Positions 17,134 through 25,174 of a stretch of DNA of 56,029 nt are shown here, one piece after another. Within the stretch, counting starts at the first letter, position 1, and each line of letters begins with the position of its first letter. Source of the stretch: JADGHE01 sp035716025 (GTDB lineage Bacteria > Pseudomonadota > Alphaproteobacteria > Rhizobiales > Xanthobacteraceae); assembly GCA_035716025.1 (NCBI GenBank), contig DASTKH010000028.1, positions 1 through 56,029 of the forward strand, in the 5' to 3' direction. The notes under the pieces were generated by a model, which was not told where the DNA came from, searched no databases, and was given only the letters and a program-made list of their open reading frames with translations. The translations under genes were made by a program, and so were the position numbers.

Positions 17134-17802
17134 TTACTTCGCCGCAGTCGCGCCCACGCCGACGCCCACCGGGCAGCTCACGCCCGTGCCGCCGAGACCG
17201 CAATAGCCGAACGGGTTCTTCGCAAGATATTGCTGGTGATAGTCTTCGGCGAAATAGAAGGGCGGGGCGTCGCGGATTTCCGTGGTGATCGGACCGTATC
17301 CGCGCTTGGCAAGTTCGCGGCCATAGGCCGCGCACGAGGCCTCGGCGGCGCGGCGCTGCGCCGCCGAAAAGACGTAGATGCCGGAACGGTACTGCGTGCC
17401 GATGTCGTTTCCCTGGCGCATACCTTGCGTCGGATCGTGATTTTCCCAGAACGTCTTCAGCAGGCTCTCGAAGGCGATCACCCGGGGATCGTAGACGACG
17501 AGCACCACCTCGTTGTGGCCGGTCTGCCCGGTGCAGACCTCCTCGTAGGTGGGATTGGGCGTCAACCCGCCGGCATAGCCGGCCGCCGTAATCCAGACGC
17601 CCGCGCCAAGCTGCCAGAATTTGCGCTCCGCGCCCCAGAAGCAACCCATCCCGAAGAGGGCCTTTTCGGTCCCCGACGGGTAGGGCCCTTTGAGCGGCCG
17701 GCCGTTGACATGATGCGTTTCGGCGGTCGGGATCGCGTCCGGACGTCCCGGCAAGGCCTCTTCCGGCTTGGGCAGGTCGAGCTTCTTCTTGAACGTGAAC
17801 AT
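17134..17802 (-). CDS. msrA: Peptide methionine sulfoxide reductase A
   Basis: A 222-residue MsrA. The catalytic Cys54 is in GMGCFWGAE; the resolving cysteines Cys201 and Cys210 sit in FGYCGLGGTGVSCPVG. Other hallmarks are AGYAGG, TGHNEVVLVVYDP, NHDPTQGMRQGNDIGTQYRS and FYFAEDYHQQYL. It reduces methionine-S-sulfoxide in proteins and free methionine using thioredoxin. The extra 45 N-terminal residues before the core are typical of rhizobial MsrA and carry no signal peptide. It lies upstream of the ABC transporter on the same strand, about 194 bases away, and is probably transcribed separately. Confidence 0.95.
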   Translation of the reverse strand: MFTFKKKLDLPKPEEALPGRPDAIPTAETHHVNGRPLKGPYPSGTEKALFGMGCFWGAERKFWQLGAGVWITAAGYAGGLTPNPTYEEVCTGQTGHNEVVLVVYDPRVIAFESLLKTFWENHDPTQGMRQGNDIGTQYRSGIYVFSAAQRRAAEASCAAYGRELAKRGYGPITTEIRDAPPFYFAEDYHQQYLAKNPFGYCGLGGTGVSCPVGVGVGATAAK

Positions 17803-17928
17803 GACGGCTCTCCGCTTCGCGCGCCGCTGACAGTCGCCGCTAATATAGGCATGTTCCGCCGCCGCGGCACCGCCTCTCTCCGAAGGCGCGTTTCAGGGGC
17901 TTTTCGACCGGACCGGCGCCGGATGCGC

Positions 17929-18243
17929 TTAACGCGAATAGCCGATGAGCGGCCGCTTCCTGCGTCCGATCAGGATCAGGAGCGATCCGAGAACGCCCAG
18001 GACCAACCACGTGGGGGCCGCCAGAATGTTCAGCATCACCGGGTCCCACAGCCAAGCCACGTGCCGTTCGATCATCGGCTGCAGCGACTGCAGGCTCGTG
18101 GAATTGACGGCGTTCCAGGTGATACGTAGCGGCGTGAAATAGACGTCGCTGCTCGCGATCGTCTTGGTCCCGTCGTAGAGCAGGGCCGCGAACGCCGCCG
18201 CGAGGATGAGGAAGCCGGCGAAGCGGAAGACGAAGCGAATCAT
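17929..18243 (-). CDS. Small conserved membrane protein of unknown function
   Basis: A 104-residue protein starting MIRFVFRFAGFLILAAAFAALL at 18243. It has one membrane helix at the N terminus, a short middle segment with SSDVYFTPLRITWNAVNSTSLQSLQP, a second helix (LNILAAPTWLVLGVLGSLLILIG) and a basic tail RRKRPLIGYSR. The pattern is familiar from Hyphomicrobiales hypothetical proteins, but I know no function. A start at 18303 would add 20 polar residues and is less likely. It is downstream of efp on the same strand, 154 bases away. Confidence 0.7.
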   Translation of the reverse strand: MIRFVFRFAGFLILAAAFAALLYDGTKTIASSDVYFTPLRITWNAVNSTSLQSLQPMIERHVAWLWDPVMLNILAAPTWLVLGVLGSLLILIGRRKRPLIGYSR

Positions 18244-18397
18244 CGCGTTGGCGCTCTTCGCATTAGCGGTCTGCGCGGCCCGAATCCGGGACCAGGATTC
18301 CATGCCGGACGGCCCGTCGCAAATCCGTCTTCGGTCGCGCGGAAACGTGGCGCCGCGGCGTGCGGCCATGCGTTCCGGTCAGCGCGACAATGTTGCG

Positions 18398-18964
18398 TTA
18401 GTCTTTCGCCCGTTCCACATAGGAACCGTCCGACGTCATCACGATGATGCGCGTCCCCGCCGTGATGTGCGGCGGAACCATGGTGCGCGCCCCGTTGGAC
18501 AGCACGGCGGGCTTGTACGAAGACGACGCGGTCTGACCCTTCACGGTGGGTTCGGTCTCGACCACTTCAAGCGTCACGCGCTGCGGCAGCTCGATTCCGA
18601 CCGGCGTCGATTCGTAGAGGCTCAGCGTGACCTTCATCTCCGGCTGCAGGTAGATCGCCTGCTCGCCGATCAGGTCCTCCGGCAGCGTGACCTGGTCGAA
18701 CGTCTCGCTGTTCATGAAATGATAGCCGTCGCCGTCATGGTAGAGGAAGGTAAAATCCCGTTCCTCGACGTGCGCGCGTTCCACCTGCTCCGTCGTCCGG
18801 TAGCGCTCCGAAATCTTCACCCCATCCGAGAGCCGGCGCATGTCGAGCTGGGTGACCGGCGTGCCCTTGCCCGGGTGAATATTTTCCGCCTTCAGGACGA
18901 CGTAGAGCTTGCTGTCGATCTCAACGATATTGCCTTTGCGGAGCGAACTGGCGATGACTTTCAC
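18398..18964 (-). CDS. efp: Translation elongation factor P
   Basis: A 188-residue EF-P with three beta-barrel domains. The start is GTG at 18964 (reading VKVIASSLRKGN), chosen because the family begins exactly here and an AGAGGTG ribosome site precedes it by seven bases; an ATG further out would add 22 unrelated residues. The loop HPGKGTP carries Lys33, the residue modified by beta-lysylation. EF-P enters stalled ribosomes at polyproline stretches. The modification genes epmA and epmB are transcribed divergently from 118 bases away, so the functional unit is complete. Confidence 0.95.
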   Translation of the reverse strand: MKVIASSLRKGNIVEIDSKLYVVLKAENIHPGKGTPVTQLDMRRLSDGVKISERYRTTEQVERAHVEERDFTFLYHDGDGYHFMNSETFDQVTLPEDLIGEQAIYLQPEMKVTLSLYESTPVGIELPQRVTLEVVETEPTVKGQTASSSYKPAVLSNGARTMVPPHITAGTRIIVMTSDGSYVERAKD

Positions 18965-19081
18965 GAATGGCACCTCTGTGGGAGAAAGGGCGCTCCGGAG
19001 AGCGGCCGATTTGGCCCGCAACATACCCATCCTGCGGCCGTTCGCCAGTAGATTTCCGTCCTAATTCGCGCGATCCTTTCC

Positions 19082-20134
19082 ATGGCGAACAGCGAGACAT
19101 CGCCCTGGTGGCATCCCCTTCGTCATGCCGACCGACGGGCTTTTCTGACGGTGCGGGCGCGCCTTGCCGCGGCCTTGCGCGCCTTCTTCACGGCGGAAAA
19201 TTTCATCGAGGTCGAACCCACCGCGCTCCAAGTCTCGCCCGGCAACGAGGCGCACCTGCATGCCTTCACGACGGAACTCGTGACCCCGGACGGGCGCCGC
19301 ATGCCGCTCTACCTGCACACGTCTCCCGAGTTTGCCTGCAAAAAGCTGCTGGCCGCGGGCGAGCGGCGGATCGTCGCCTTTGCCCCTGTCTACCGCAACC
19401 GCGAGCGCGGGCCCCTGCATCATCCCGCCTTCACGATGGTCGAATGGTATCGCGCCGAGGAACCCTACGAGAGCGTGATGGGCGACTGCGCCGCGATCCT
19501 GCGCGTCGCGGCCGAAACGGCCGGAACCAAGCGGGTCTCCTTCCGCGGACGGACATGCGACCCCCATGCCGAACCGCATAGGATTACGGTGGTCGAGGCC
19601 TTCGATGGCTTCGCCGGCATCGATCTTGCGGCAACGCTCGACGGCGCGCATGCGGACCGCGATGGGCTTGCCGCCGCTGCCCGGGCGGCCGGCGTGCGGG
19701 TCGCGCCGGACGACACCTGGAGCGACATTTTCAGCAAAGTGCTGGTCGAGCGTGTGGAGCCCCGGCTGGGCAACGACCGCCCCTCCATTCTTTGCGAATA
19801 TCCCTCCGTCGAGGCCGCGCTCGCACGACCCAAGGGCGACGATCCGCGTTTTGCGGAGCGGTTCGAACTTTATGTCTGCGGGGTGGAACTCGCCAATGGA
19901 TTCGGCGAGCTCACGGACCCGGCCGAGCAGAATCGCCGTTTCGTCCTTGAAATGGAGGAGAAGGCGCGGGTGCACGGCGAATCCTATCCGATCGACCAGG
20001 ATTTCCTGGCGGCGCTGGCGGCAATGCCGGAGGCAAGCGGCGTCGCGCTGGGATTCGATCGCCTGGTGATGCTCGTTGCCGGCGCACAGCACATCGAGCA
20101 GGTGATCTGGACCCCGATCCCGCAGCCCGGCTGA
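19082..20134 (+). CDS. epmA: EF-P beta-lysine ligase EpmA (GenX/PoxA)
   Basis: A 350-residue class II lysyl-tRNA synthetase-like protein lacking the anticodon-binding domain. Motif 2 is visible as FAPVYRNRERGPLHHPAFTMVEWYRA and motif 3 as ASGVALGFDRLVMLVAGA; LHTSPEFACKKLLAAG and CGVELANGFGEL line the amino-acid and ATP pocket. It attaches (R)-beta-lysine to Lys33 of EF-P. The start at 19082 is followed by MANSETSPWWHP, typical of the family. epmB follows after 21 bases, so they form an operon divergent from efp. Confidence 0.94.
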   Translation: MANSETSPWWHPLRHADRRAFLTVRARLAAALRAFFTAENFIEVEPTALQVSPGNEAHLHAFTTELVTPDGRRMPLYLHTSPEFACKKLLAAGERRIVAFAPVYRNRERGPLHHPAFTMVEWYRAEEPYESVMGDCAAILRVAAETAGTKRVSFRGRTCDPHAEPHRITVVEAFDGFAGIDLAATLDGAHADRDGLAAAARAAGVRVAPDDTWSDIFSKVLVERVEPRLGNDRPSILCEYPSVEAALARPKGDDPRFAERFELYVCGVELANGFGELTDPAEQNRRFVLEMEEKARVHGESYPIDQDFLAALAAMPEASGVALGFDRLVMLVAGAQHIEQVIWTPIPQPG

Positions 20135-20155
20135 ATCCGGATTCGAGGAAAACCG

Positions 20156-21238
20156 ATGTCAAAAGGCCAAATTCTCACGCGCCCCGCAGACCTGGTCGAA
20201 GCCGGACTCGTGCGCCCGGAGGCGGTTGCGACCCTCGCGCGCGTGGCCGCCCAATACGCCGTGGCCATCACGCCCGCGGTCGCGGAATTGATCGATCCCG
20301 ACGATCCGGACGACCCGATTGCCCGCCAGTTCGTGCCGGCAGAGGCGGAGCTTCGCGCGCGTCCGTCGGAGCGTACGGACCCGATCGGCGACGATGCGCA
20401 CAGCCCCGTCGAGGGTATCGTGCATCGCTATCCCGACCGCGTCTTGCTCAAGCTCGTGCATGTCTGCGCCGTCTACTGCCGCTTCTGCTTCCGGCGCGCG
20501 ATGGTGGGACCAGGCAAACGACGCGCGCTCTCGGCGCCTGCGCTGGACAACGCTCTCGACTATATCCGGACGCATCCCGAGATCTGGGAAGTCATTCTGA
20601 CGGGCGGCGATCCGCTCGTCCTGTCGCCGAGGCGCCTCCGCGAGGTCATGCGCCGCCTCGGGGCAATCGACCACGTCAAGGTGATCCGCACCCATACCCG
20701 GGTTCCAATTGCCGATCCCGCGCGGATCAGCGGTGACATGGCGCAGGCGCTCAGGGCATCCGGCAAGGCAAGTTACGTCGTCGTGCACGCGAACCATCCG
20801 CGCGAATTGACGCCCGAGGCCAGCGCGGCTTGTGCGCGACTGGTCGATGCCGGCCTGCCGGTGCTGAGCCAGTCGGTTCTCCTGCGCGGCGTAAACGACG
20901 ATCCGGAGACGCTCGCGGCGCTGATGCGGGGCTTCGTCGAGCGCCGCATCAAGCCGTATTACCTCCACCATGGCGATCTCGCGCCCGGCACCGCTCACCT
21001 GCGCACGACGATCGCGCAGGGCCAGGCACTGATGCGGCGGCTTCGCGGTCGCGTCTCGGGGCTCTGCCAGCCCGTCTACGTGCTGGACATTCCGGGAGGC
21101 CACGGGAAAGTGCCGCTCGGCCCGGGCTATGTCGAGGCGGGCTCGGAGGCGGGCGGGGAGGGGCACTACTTCATCACGGATTATTGCGGATTGCGACATG
21201 CCTACCGGGACGAGACCCAGAGGAACGGACAGGCTTGA
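20156..21238 (+). CDS. epmB: Lysine 2,3-aminomutase-like EF-P modification enzyme EpmB
   Basis: A 360-residue radical SAM enzyme. The iron-sulfur cluster cysteines are Cys104, Cys108 and Cys111 in VCAVYCRFCFRR. The PLP lysine is Lys318 in DIPGGHGKVPLG. GGDPLVLSPRRL and the middle segment LSQSVLLRGVNDD are family landmarks. It converts (S)-alpha-lysine to (R)-beta-lysine, the donor used by EpmA. It is shorter than catabolic lysine 2,3-aminomutases, as EpmB proteins are. A GAGG ribosome site precedes the ATG, 21 bases after epmA. Confidence 0.94.
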   Translation: MSKGQILTRPADLVEAGLVRPEAVATLARVAAQYAVAITPAVAELIDPDDPDDPIARQFVPAEAELRARPSERTDPIGDDAHSPVEGIVHRYPDRVLLKLVHVCAVYCRFCFRRAMVGPGKRRALSAPALDNALDYIRTHPEIWEVILTGGDPLVLSPRRLREVMRRLGAIDHVKVIRTHTRVPIADPARISGDMAQALRASGKASYVVVHANHPRELTPEASAACARLVDAGLPVLSQSVLLRGVNDDPETLAALMRGFVERRIKPYYLHHGDLAPGTAHLRTTIAQGQALMRRLRGRVSGLCQPVYVLDIPGGHGKVPLGPGYVEAGSEAGGEGHYFITDYCGLRHAYRDETQRNGQA

Positions 21239-21249
21239 TGCGCAGAAAG

Positions 21250-21271
21250 GCCCGTCAAATGGGCGTTTTTT
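21250..21271 (+). terminator. Probable intrinsic terminator after epmB
   Basis: GCCC (21250-21253), a 7-base loop, GGGC (21261-21264), then G and six T (21266-21271). The stem is short but all G-C and lies 12 bases after the epmB stop. A larger alternative fold pairs 21248-21256 with 21289-21297 (AGGCCCGTC with GACGGGCCT). Confidence 0.45.
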
Positions 21272-21433
21272 GCCCGCAAGGGCAGCCGGACGGGCCTGAT
21301 CGCGCTTGTCACAGGTCGCAAGGCCTTGCAAAAACTCACCTTTCGCTGCCGAATTATGCCCTGATCTCGCCCATTTCGGGTCAAAATAGAGCGGCTGCAT
21401 ATGGTTGGTGTTGTGTATCTGCGAGGGGACAGG

Positions 21434-22135
21434 ATGTCTTTTCATCGCATCGGGGCGGCGGCCCTCGTCCTCGCTTGTGCCAGTAGCGTTCAAGTCTTGC
21501 CGGCCCAAGCCTGCGACCAGCGCATTCTCGGGTCATGCCCGGGCGCGCCCATTACGCACCCTTCGACGCAGGTGGAAGCCGGGGACAGTTCCGCGAAACC
21601 CGCCGAGCGCGTCGTTCGCAAATCGTCGCACAGGAGGCGGAGCGCCCGCCATCATCGGGTCCGCAACCGGCGACATGCGGTGCTGGCGGCAAAGCCGCGG
21701 CCGCGGCCGACGGAGGTTTCGGCCGCCGAGGCGAATAGGAGGGAGGGCGACAGCAGGAGCTTGCGGCGTGGTCTCGCGCGCGATCGCGCGCAAGAGAATC
21801 TCGGGATGACTGAGAAGGCGCTCGCCGAAGCCTGGGCCAAGGTTCCGATCAATCTGGAAGCGCCTCCCGCTCCGAAAAGGCGGGCTGCGCCCGAACCGAC
21901 CGCGCGTGCGCCGCAGACTGCCGGTTCGGCTGCATCGCCCCCAGCCGCCACGCCCACCGTGGTGCGGACCAGCACGGTGCCGGCCCCGAGCATGAAGCCG
22001 TCGGACGTCTCCGCCGCGCAGATTGTGCAGGCGCCGCCCTCTCCCGACCAGTCGGCGATGACGACGCTGCGTGCCATCGCCTTGACCTTTGCGGGCCTCC
22101 TGGCGGTCGGTACCGCAGTGCGGATGGTGCTGTAG
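21434..22135 (+). CDS. Secreted basic Ala/Pro-rich protein with C-terminal helix, unknown function
   Basis: A 233-residue protein starting MSFHRIGAAALVLACASS with a signal peptide that probably cleaves after LPAQA; GAGGGGACAGG precedes the ATG. After a short Cys-containing segment (ACDQRILGSCPGAP) the chain is basic (SSHRRRSARHHRVRNRRH), then Ala/Pro-rich, with a C-terminal hydrophobic helix (TTLRAIALTFAGLLAVGTAVRMVL). One conserved-looking patch is NLGMTEKALAEAWAKVPINLEAPP. I do not recognise the family. The layout suggests a periplasmic protein tethered at its C terminus. It converges with the following flavin enzyme gene. Confidence 0.65.
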   Translation: MSFHRIGAAALVLACASSVQVLPAQACDQRILGSCPGAPITHPSTQVEAGDSSAKPAERVVRKSSHRRRSARHHRVRNRRHAVLAAKPRPRPTEVSAAEANRREGDSRSLRRGLARDRAQENLGMTEKALAEAWAKVPINLEAPPAPKRRAAPEPTARAPQTAGSAASPPAATPTVVRTSTVPAPSMKPSDVSAAQIVQAPPSPDQSAMTTLRAIALTFAGLLAVGTAVRMVL

Positions 22136-22136
22136 C

Positions 22137-23171
22137 CTATTGGGCGGCTTCGGCGATCGCGCCGGCCTTTCCAAGACCGAACGCGGCGGCCATCAGTTCG
22201 TAAGAATGTCTGCGCGCCTCATGATCGTAGATCATCGAGGTGATCATGAGCTCGTCGGCGCCGGTGGCCGCGATGAGAGGCTCGAGGCGCGCGCGCACGG
22301 TCTCGGGCGCGCCGACGAAAAGACGCGCGCGGTTGAGCCGGAGGCGCTCGCGCTCCGCCGGCGTATAAGGGTATGCAAGCGCCTCGTCGGGACTCGCAAG
22401 CGGCAGGTATTCGCCCTTGGTGCGGCGGATGAAGTTGAGCTCCACCGTGCTGGCAAGCCGTTCCGCTTCGGCGTCCGTGTCGGCGCAGACGACGTGAACC
22501 GTGAGAATGGCGTAAGGCGTCTCCCGCCGGAGGGAAGGGCGGAACCGCTCCCGATAAGGCCGCATGGCAGCTACGGCATCAAAGTCGGCAAAGTGATGCG
22601 CGAAGGCAAAGCCGGTGCCGACCGCGGCGGCAAGCTGCCCGCCATAGCCGCTCGAGCCGAGCATCCAGATCGGCGGCAATTTCACGTCCACGGGCATCAC
22701 GCGGATTTTGCCGAACGGATGGCCTTCCGGAAACTCGCCCGTTTCGAAAAGCAGCAGCTCTTGGAAGCGCTCGAGGAAGTCGTCCTCGGCGGACGGATTC
22801 TGGCGGCGGCGCAAGGCATAGGAGGTCACCGGGTCCGTGCCGGGCGCGCGCCCGATGCCGAGATCGATGCGGCCCGGATAAAGAGCTTCGAGCACCTTGA
22901 AGCGCTCCGCGACCATGAGCGGCGCATGGTTCGGCAGCATGATCCCGCCGGCGCCCACGCGGATTCGCTGCGTCACCGCGGCGATCTGCCCGATCATGAT
23001 GTCGGGGGCGCCGCTTGCGATGTTCGGCAGATTGTGGTGCTCCGCGACCCAATAGCGGGTATAGCCGAGCCGATCCGCAAGACGCGCGAGATCAAGCGTG
23101 TTGCGTAGCGCGGCCGGGCCGGAACCGCCGGTCGTCACGGGCGAGAGGTCGAGCACGGAGAGCGGAAGCAT
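22137..23171 (-). CDS. LLM-class flavin-dependent oxidoreductase (luciferase-like)
   Basis: A 344-residue protein of the bacterial luciferase superfamily, MsnO8/YhbW-like group. It opens with LPLSVLDLSPVTTGGSGPAALRNTLDLARLADRLGY and contains RYWVAEHHNLPNIASGAPDI, IRVGAGGIMLPNHAPLMVAE and IDLGIGRAPGTDP, all FMN-barrel landmarks. These enzymes use reduced flavin and oxygen on unknown substrates; some act on sulfonates or alkanes. The ATG at 23171 is chosen over a TTG six bases upstream. It is about 110 bases downstream of the amidohydrolase gene on the same strand. Confidence 0.85.
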   Translation of the reverse strand: MLPLSVLDLSPVTTGGSGPAALRNTLDLARLADRLGYTRYWVAEHHNLPNIASGAPDIMIGQIAAVTQRIRVGAGGIMLPNHAPLMVAERFKVLEALYPGRIDLGIGRAPGTDPVTSYALRRRQNPSAEDDFLERFQELLLFETGEFPEGHPFGKIRVMPVDVKLPPIWMLGSSGYGGQLAAAVGTGFAFAHHFADFDAVAAMRPYRERFRPSLRRETPYAILTVHVVCADTDAEAERLASTVELNFIRRTKGEYLPLASPDEALAYPYTPAERERLRLNRARLFVGAPETVRARLEPLIAATGADELMITSMIYDHEARRHSYELMAAAFGLGKAGAIAEAAQ

Positions 23172-23288
23172 TCCCAAGAGGTAATGCAGCCGCCGGGCCT
23201 TGGCTACTCGCGGCGGGACCGCAGGCTTGGCGGGTCTCCGGCGTGCGGACCGGCACGCCCGGCCGATGGGTGAGCCCGCGGTCTTCCC

Positions 23289-24200
23289 TCAAGCCGCGGC
23301 AAGCGCAGGAAAGCCGTACAGTGCCTGGGGGTTTTCCACGAGAATGCGACGGACCGCCCCGGCATCGGGCGCCCAGACCGAGAGAAGGTCGAACAGAACC
23401 GCGTCGTCCGGCTTGTGTGCTTCGGTCGGGTGCGGCCAGTCGCTGCCCCAGACGACGCGGTCGGGCGCGAGCGCGATGAAGGTCCGCGCCACTTCGGCAG
23501 CGTCGTCGTAACCGGGCGGTCCGACGCGGCTGTCGAGATAGGCTCCCGAAAGCTTGACCCAGGCGCGGCCTGTTTGGATGAGGTCGCGGATGACCGCAAA
23601 AGCCTCGTGCCGAGTCCCCTCCGGCTGCGGCAGGCGGCCCATATGGTCGAAGACGATCGGGCAGGGCAGGCGGCGCAGCAGCGCCGCATGGGCGGCGATC
23701 TGGTCGCCGCGCATGTGCAACTGGACATGCCAGCCGAGCGGGGCGACGCGATGCGCAAGCGGTTCGATCATTTCGACCGCGGTCGCGGCGGTGCGCGGGT
23801 CGAACACCGAAAACCGGATGCCGCGGATACCGCCCGCGGCGAGCGTCGCCAGTGCGGCGTCGTCGACATCGGGATGGACCACAGCGACGCCGCGCGCGCT
23901 GTCCCCGAATTGGGCGATTGCATCGAGGGTCACGCGGTTGTCGGTCACATACGCGGCGGGCTGGACGATCACAACGCGGGAGGTGCCGAGCCGGTGCTGC
24001 AGTTGCCGGTAGTCTGTCACCGTCGCCTGCGTCTGCAGGCGCGAAGCGGGCCGCTCGGCCGGAAAGCGCGGATCGTAAATGTGCATGTGGCAGTCGCAGG
24101 CATGGGCCGGGGGCCGCAGGGCCGGCCGTGCCGTGCCGGCGGAATTGGAAACGACGGCCGCCGCGGTCTTTGCGGCCCGCGCGTCCATGTCTGGGTCCAT
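23289..24200 (-). CDS. Amidohydrolase-2 family protein (PDC/sulfomuconolactone hydrolase-like)
   Basis: A 303-residue TIM-barrel hydrolase. Metal-site candidates are the CDCHMHIYDP motif near residue 40, the QLHMRGDQ His, the FDHMGRLPQPEG His, and the WGSDWPHP Asp near residue 255. This order matches COG3618 enzymes such as 2-pyrone-4,6-dicarboxylate lactonase and 4-sulfomuconolactone hydrolase. The ATG at 24200 has GAGGAG upstream; a GTG at 24218 is also in frame. It is divergent from the arsR-type gene, sharing a short promoter region with two operators. Confidence 0.82.
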   Translation of the reverse strand: MDPDMDARAAKTAAAVVSNSAGTARPALRPPAHACDCHMHIYDPRFPAERPASRLQTQATVTDYRQLQHRLGTSRVVIVQPAAYVTDNRVTLDAIAQFGDSARGVAVVHPDVDDAALATLAAGGIRGIRFSVFDPRTAATAVEMIEPLAHRVAPLGWHVQLHMRGDQIAAHAALLRRLPCPIVFDHMGRLPQPEGTRHEAFAVIRDLIQTGRAWVKLSGAYLDSRVGPPGYDDAAEVARTFIALAPDRVVWGSDWPHPTEAHKPDDAVLFDLLSVWAPDAGAVRRILVENPQALYGFPALAAA

Positions 24201-24219
24201 GATGCCGCTCCTCTTCACC

Positions 24220-24248
24220 TTGACTTATTCATAACCATTCGGTTATGT
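24220..24248 (+). promoter_or_regulatory. Predicted sigma70 promoter of the arsR-SRPBCC operon
   Basis: TTGACT (24220-24225), a 17-base spacer, then TTATGT (24243-24248). The spacing is ideal and the -35 box is five of six. The first operator (24231-24246) overlaps the spacer and the -10 box, as expected for a repressor-controlled promoter. The transcript would start near 24255. Confidence 0.45.
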
Positions 24249-24273
24249 ATCCATCCAATAGCCAGATGGTTAT
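24231..24273. promoter_or_regulatory. Two 16-bp ArsR-type operators
   Basis: Site 1, ATAACCATTCGGTTAT (24231-24246), is a near-perfect palindrome; extended by one base each side it reads CATAACC-ATTC-GGTTATG. Site 2, ATAGCCAGATGGTTAT (24258-24273), has the same half-site with one change. Their centres are 27 bases apart, between the amidohydrolase and arsR starts. ATAACCA/TGGTTAT half-sites are usual for autoregulatory ArsR repressors of this subfamily. Confidence 0.7.
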
Positions 24274-24282
24274 CGGTCGCAA

Positions 24283-24606
24283 ATGCCGGACGCTCAAGAC
24301 GTGCTGTTCCGAACCCTTGCCGACCCGACGCGCCGGGCGATTTTCGAGCGGCTGTGCCGGGACGGGGAACAGACGGTCGGGGCGCTGACGGCGCGTGCCG
24401 GGGTCTCGCAGCCGGCCGTTTCGAAGCATCTTGCGGTCTTGAAACGAGCCGGGCTGGTGCACGACCGCCATGAGGGCCGCCAGACGCACTATCGGGCGCT
24501 GCCCGGCGCTTTGGCTCCCCTTGTCGACTGGACGAAGCAGATGGCCGGCTTCTGGCACGGCCGATTCCACGACCTCGAGGATCTGTTGAAAAGGATGGAC
24601 CAATGA
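24283..24606 (+). CDS. ArsR-family transcriptional repressor (AHSA1-linked type)
   Basis: A 107-residue winged-helix regulator. It opens DVLFRTLADPTRRAIFERL, followed by the recognition helix region GVSQPAVSKHLAVLKRAGLV and the wing HDRHEGRQTHYRAL. No metal-binding ELCVCDL motif is present, so it is not a metal sensor; this subfamily is regularly paired with an SRPBCC protein. The stop overlaps the start of that gene (ATGA at 24603). Two palindromic operators lie just upstream, so it is probably autoregulated and may also control the divergent amidohydrolase. Confidence 0.9.
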   Translation: MPDAQDVLFRTLADPTRRAIFERLCRDGEQTVGALTARAGVSQPAVSKHLAVLKRAGLVHDRHEGRQTHYRALPGALAPLVDWTKQMAGFWHGRFHDLEDLLKRMDQ

Positions 24607-25013
24607 CCGACACCGCGACCGAAATGCGCTCCGTCGTCATCGAACGCGAGCTACCGCATCCGCCGGACAGGGTCTGGCGGGCGCTTACCGAACCGCACCT
24701 GATTGCCGAGTGGCTCATGAAGGCCGACTTTAAGGCGCATGTCGGCCATCGGTTCGATTTTCGCGCCGAGTGGGGCACCGTGGCGTGCGAGGTTCTCGCA
24801 GTCGAACCGAACAGGACGCTTTCCTACACCTGGAATGTTCGGGATTTGGCCAGCACCGTCACCTGGACGCTCACGCCCACCCCCAACGGAACGCACCTGC
24901 GCATGGAACAGTCGGGCTTCCGGCCGGATCAGCCTGAATATTATGAAGGCGCCAAATACGGCTGGCCGCGGTTCTTTGCCGGTCTCGAGCAGGTTCTGGC
25001 ACGGGCAGCGTGA
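24603..25013 (+). CDS. SRPBCC (AHSA1-like) protein
   Basis: A 136-residue START-like domain protein. VIERELPHPPDRVWRALTEPHLIAEWLMKADFKAHVGHRFDFRAEW is the standard opening, and the end contains a Trp-rich helix, KYGWPRFFAGLEQVL. These proteins have a deep hydrophobic pocket and are thought to bind lipophilic ligands. It is translationally coupled to the ArsR-type repressor, so the ligand may relate to induction of the operon. The ligand itself is unknown. Confidence 0.88.
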   Translation: MTDTATEMRSVVIERELPHPPDRVWRALTEPHLIAEWLMKADFKAHVGHRFDFRAEWGTVACEVLAVEPNRTLSYTWNVRDLASTVTWTLTPTPNGTHLRMEQSGFRPDQPEYYEGAKYGWPRFFAGLEQVLARAA

Positions 25014-25174
25014 CAGTCGGCGGCGTGCCTTCGCGGCGTGGGTTCAACCCTCGCAGTGTCATCGCAGGGCGTCCCCCTTTACGTCGACGGCCATCGCCAA
25101 CATCATGCCTGGGACAGGTCGCCTGATGTCGGCAAACGGCCGAGCGCGTACGCCGCCCGGCAGACGGAGCACGC

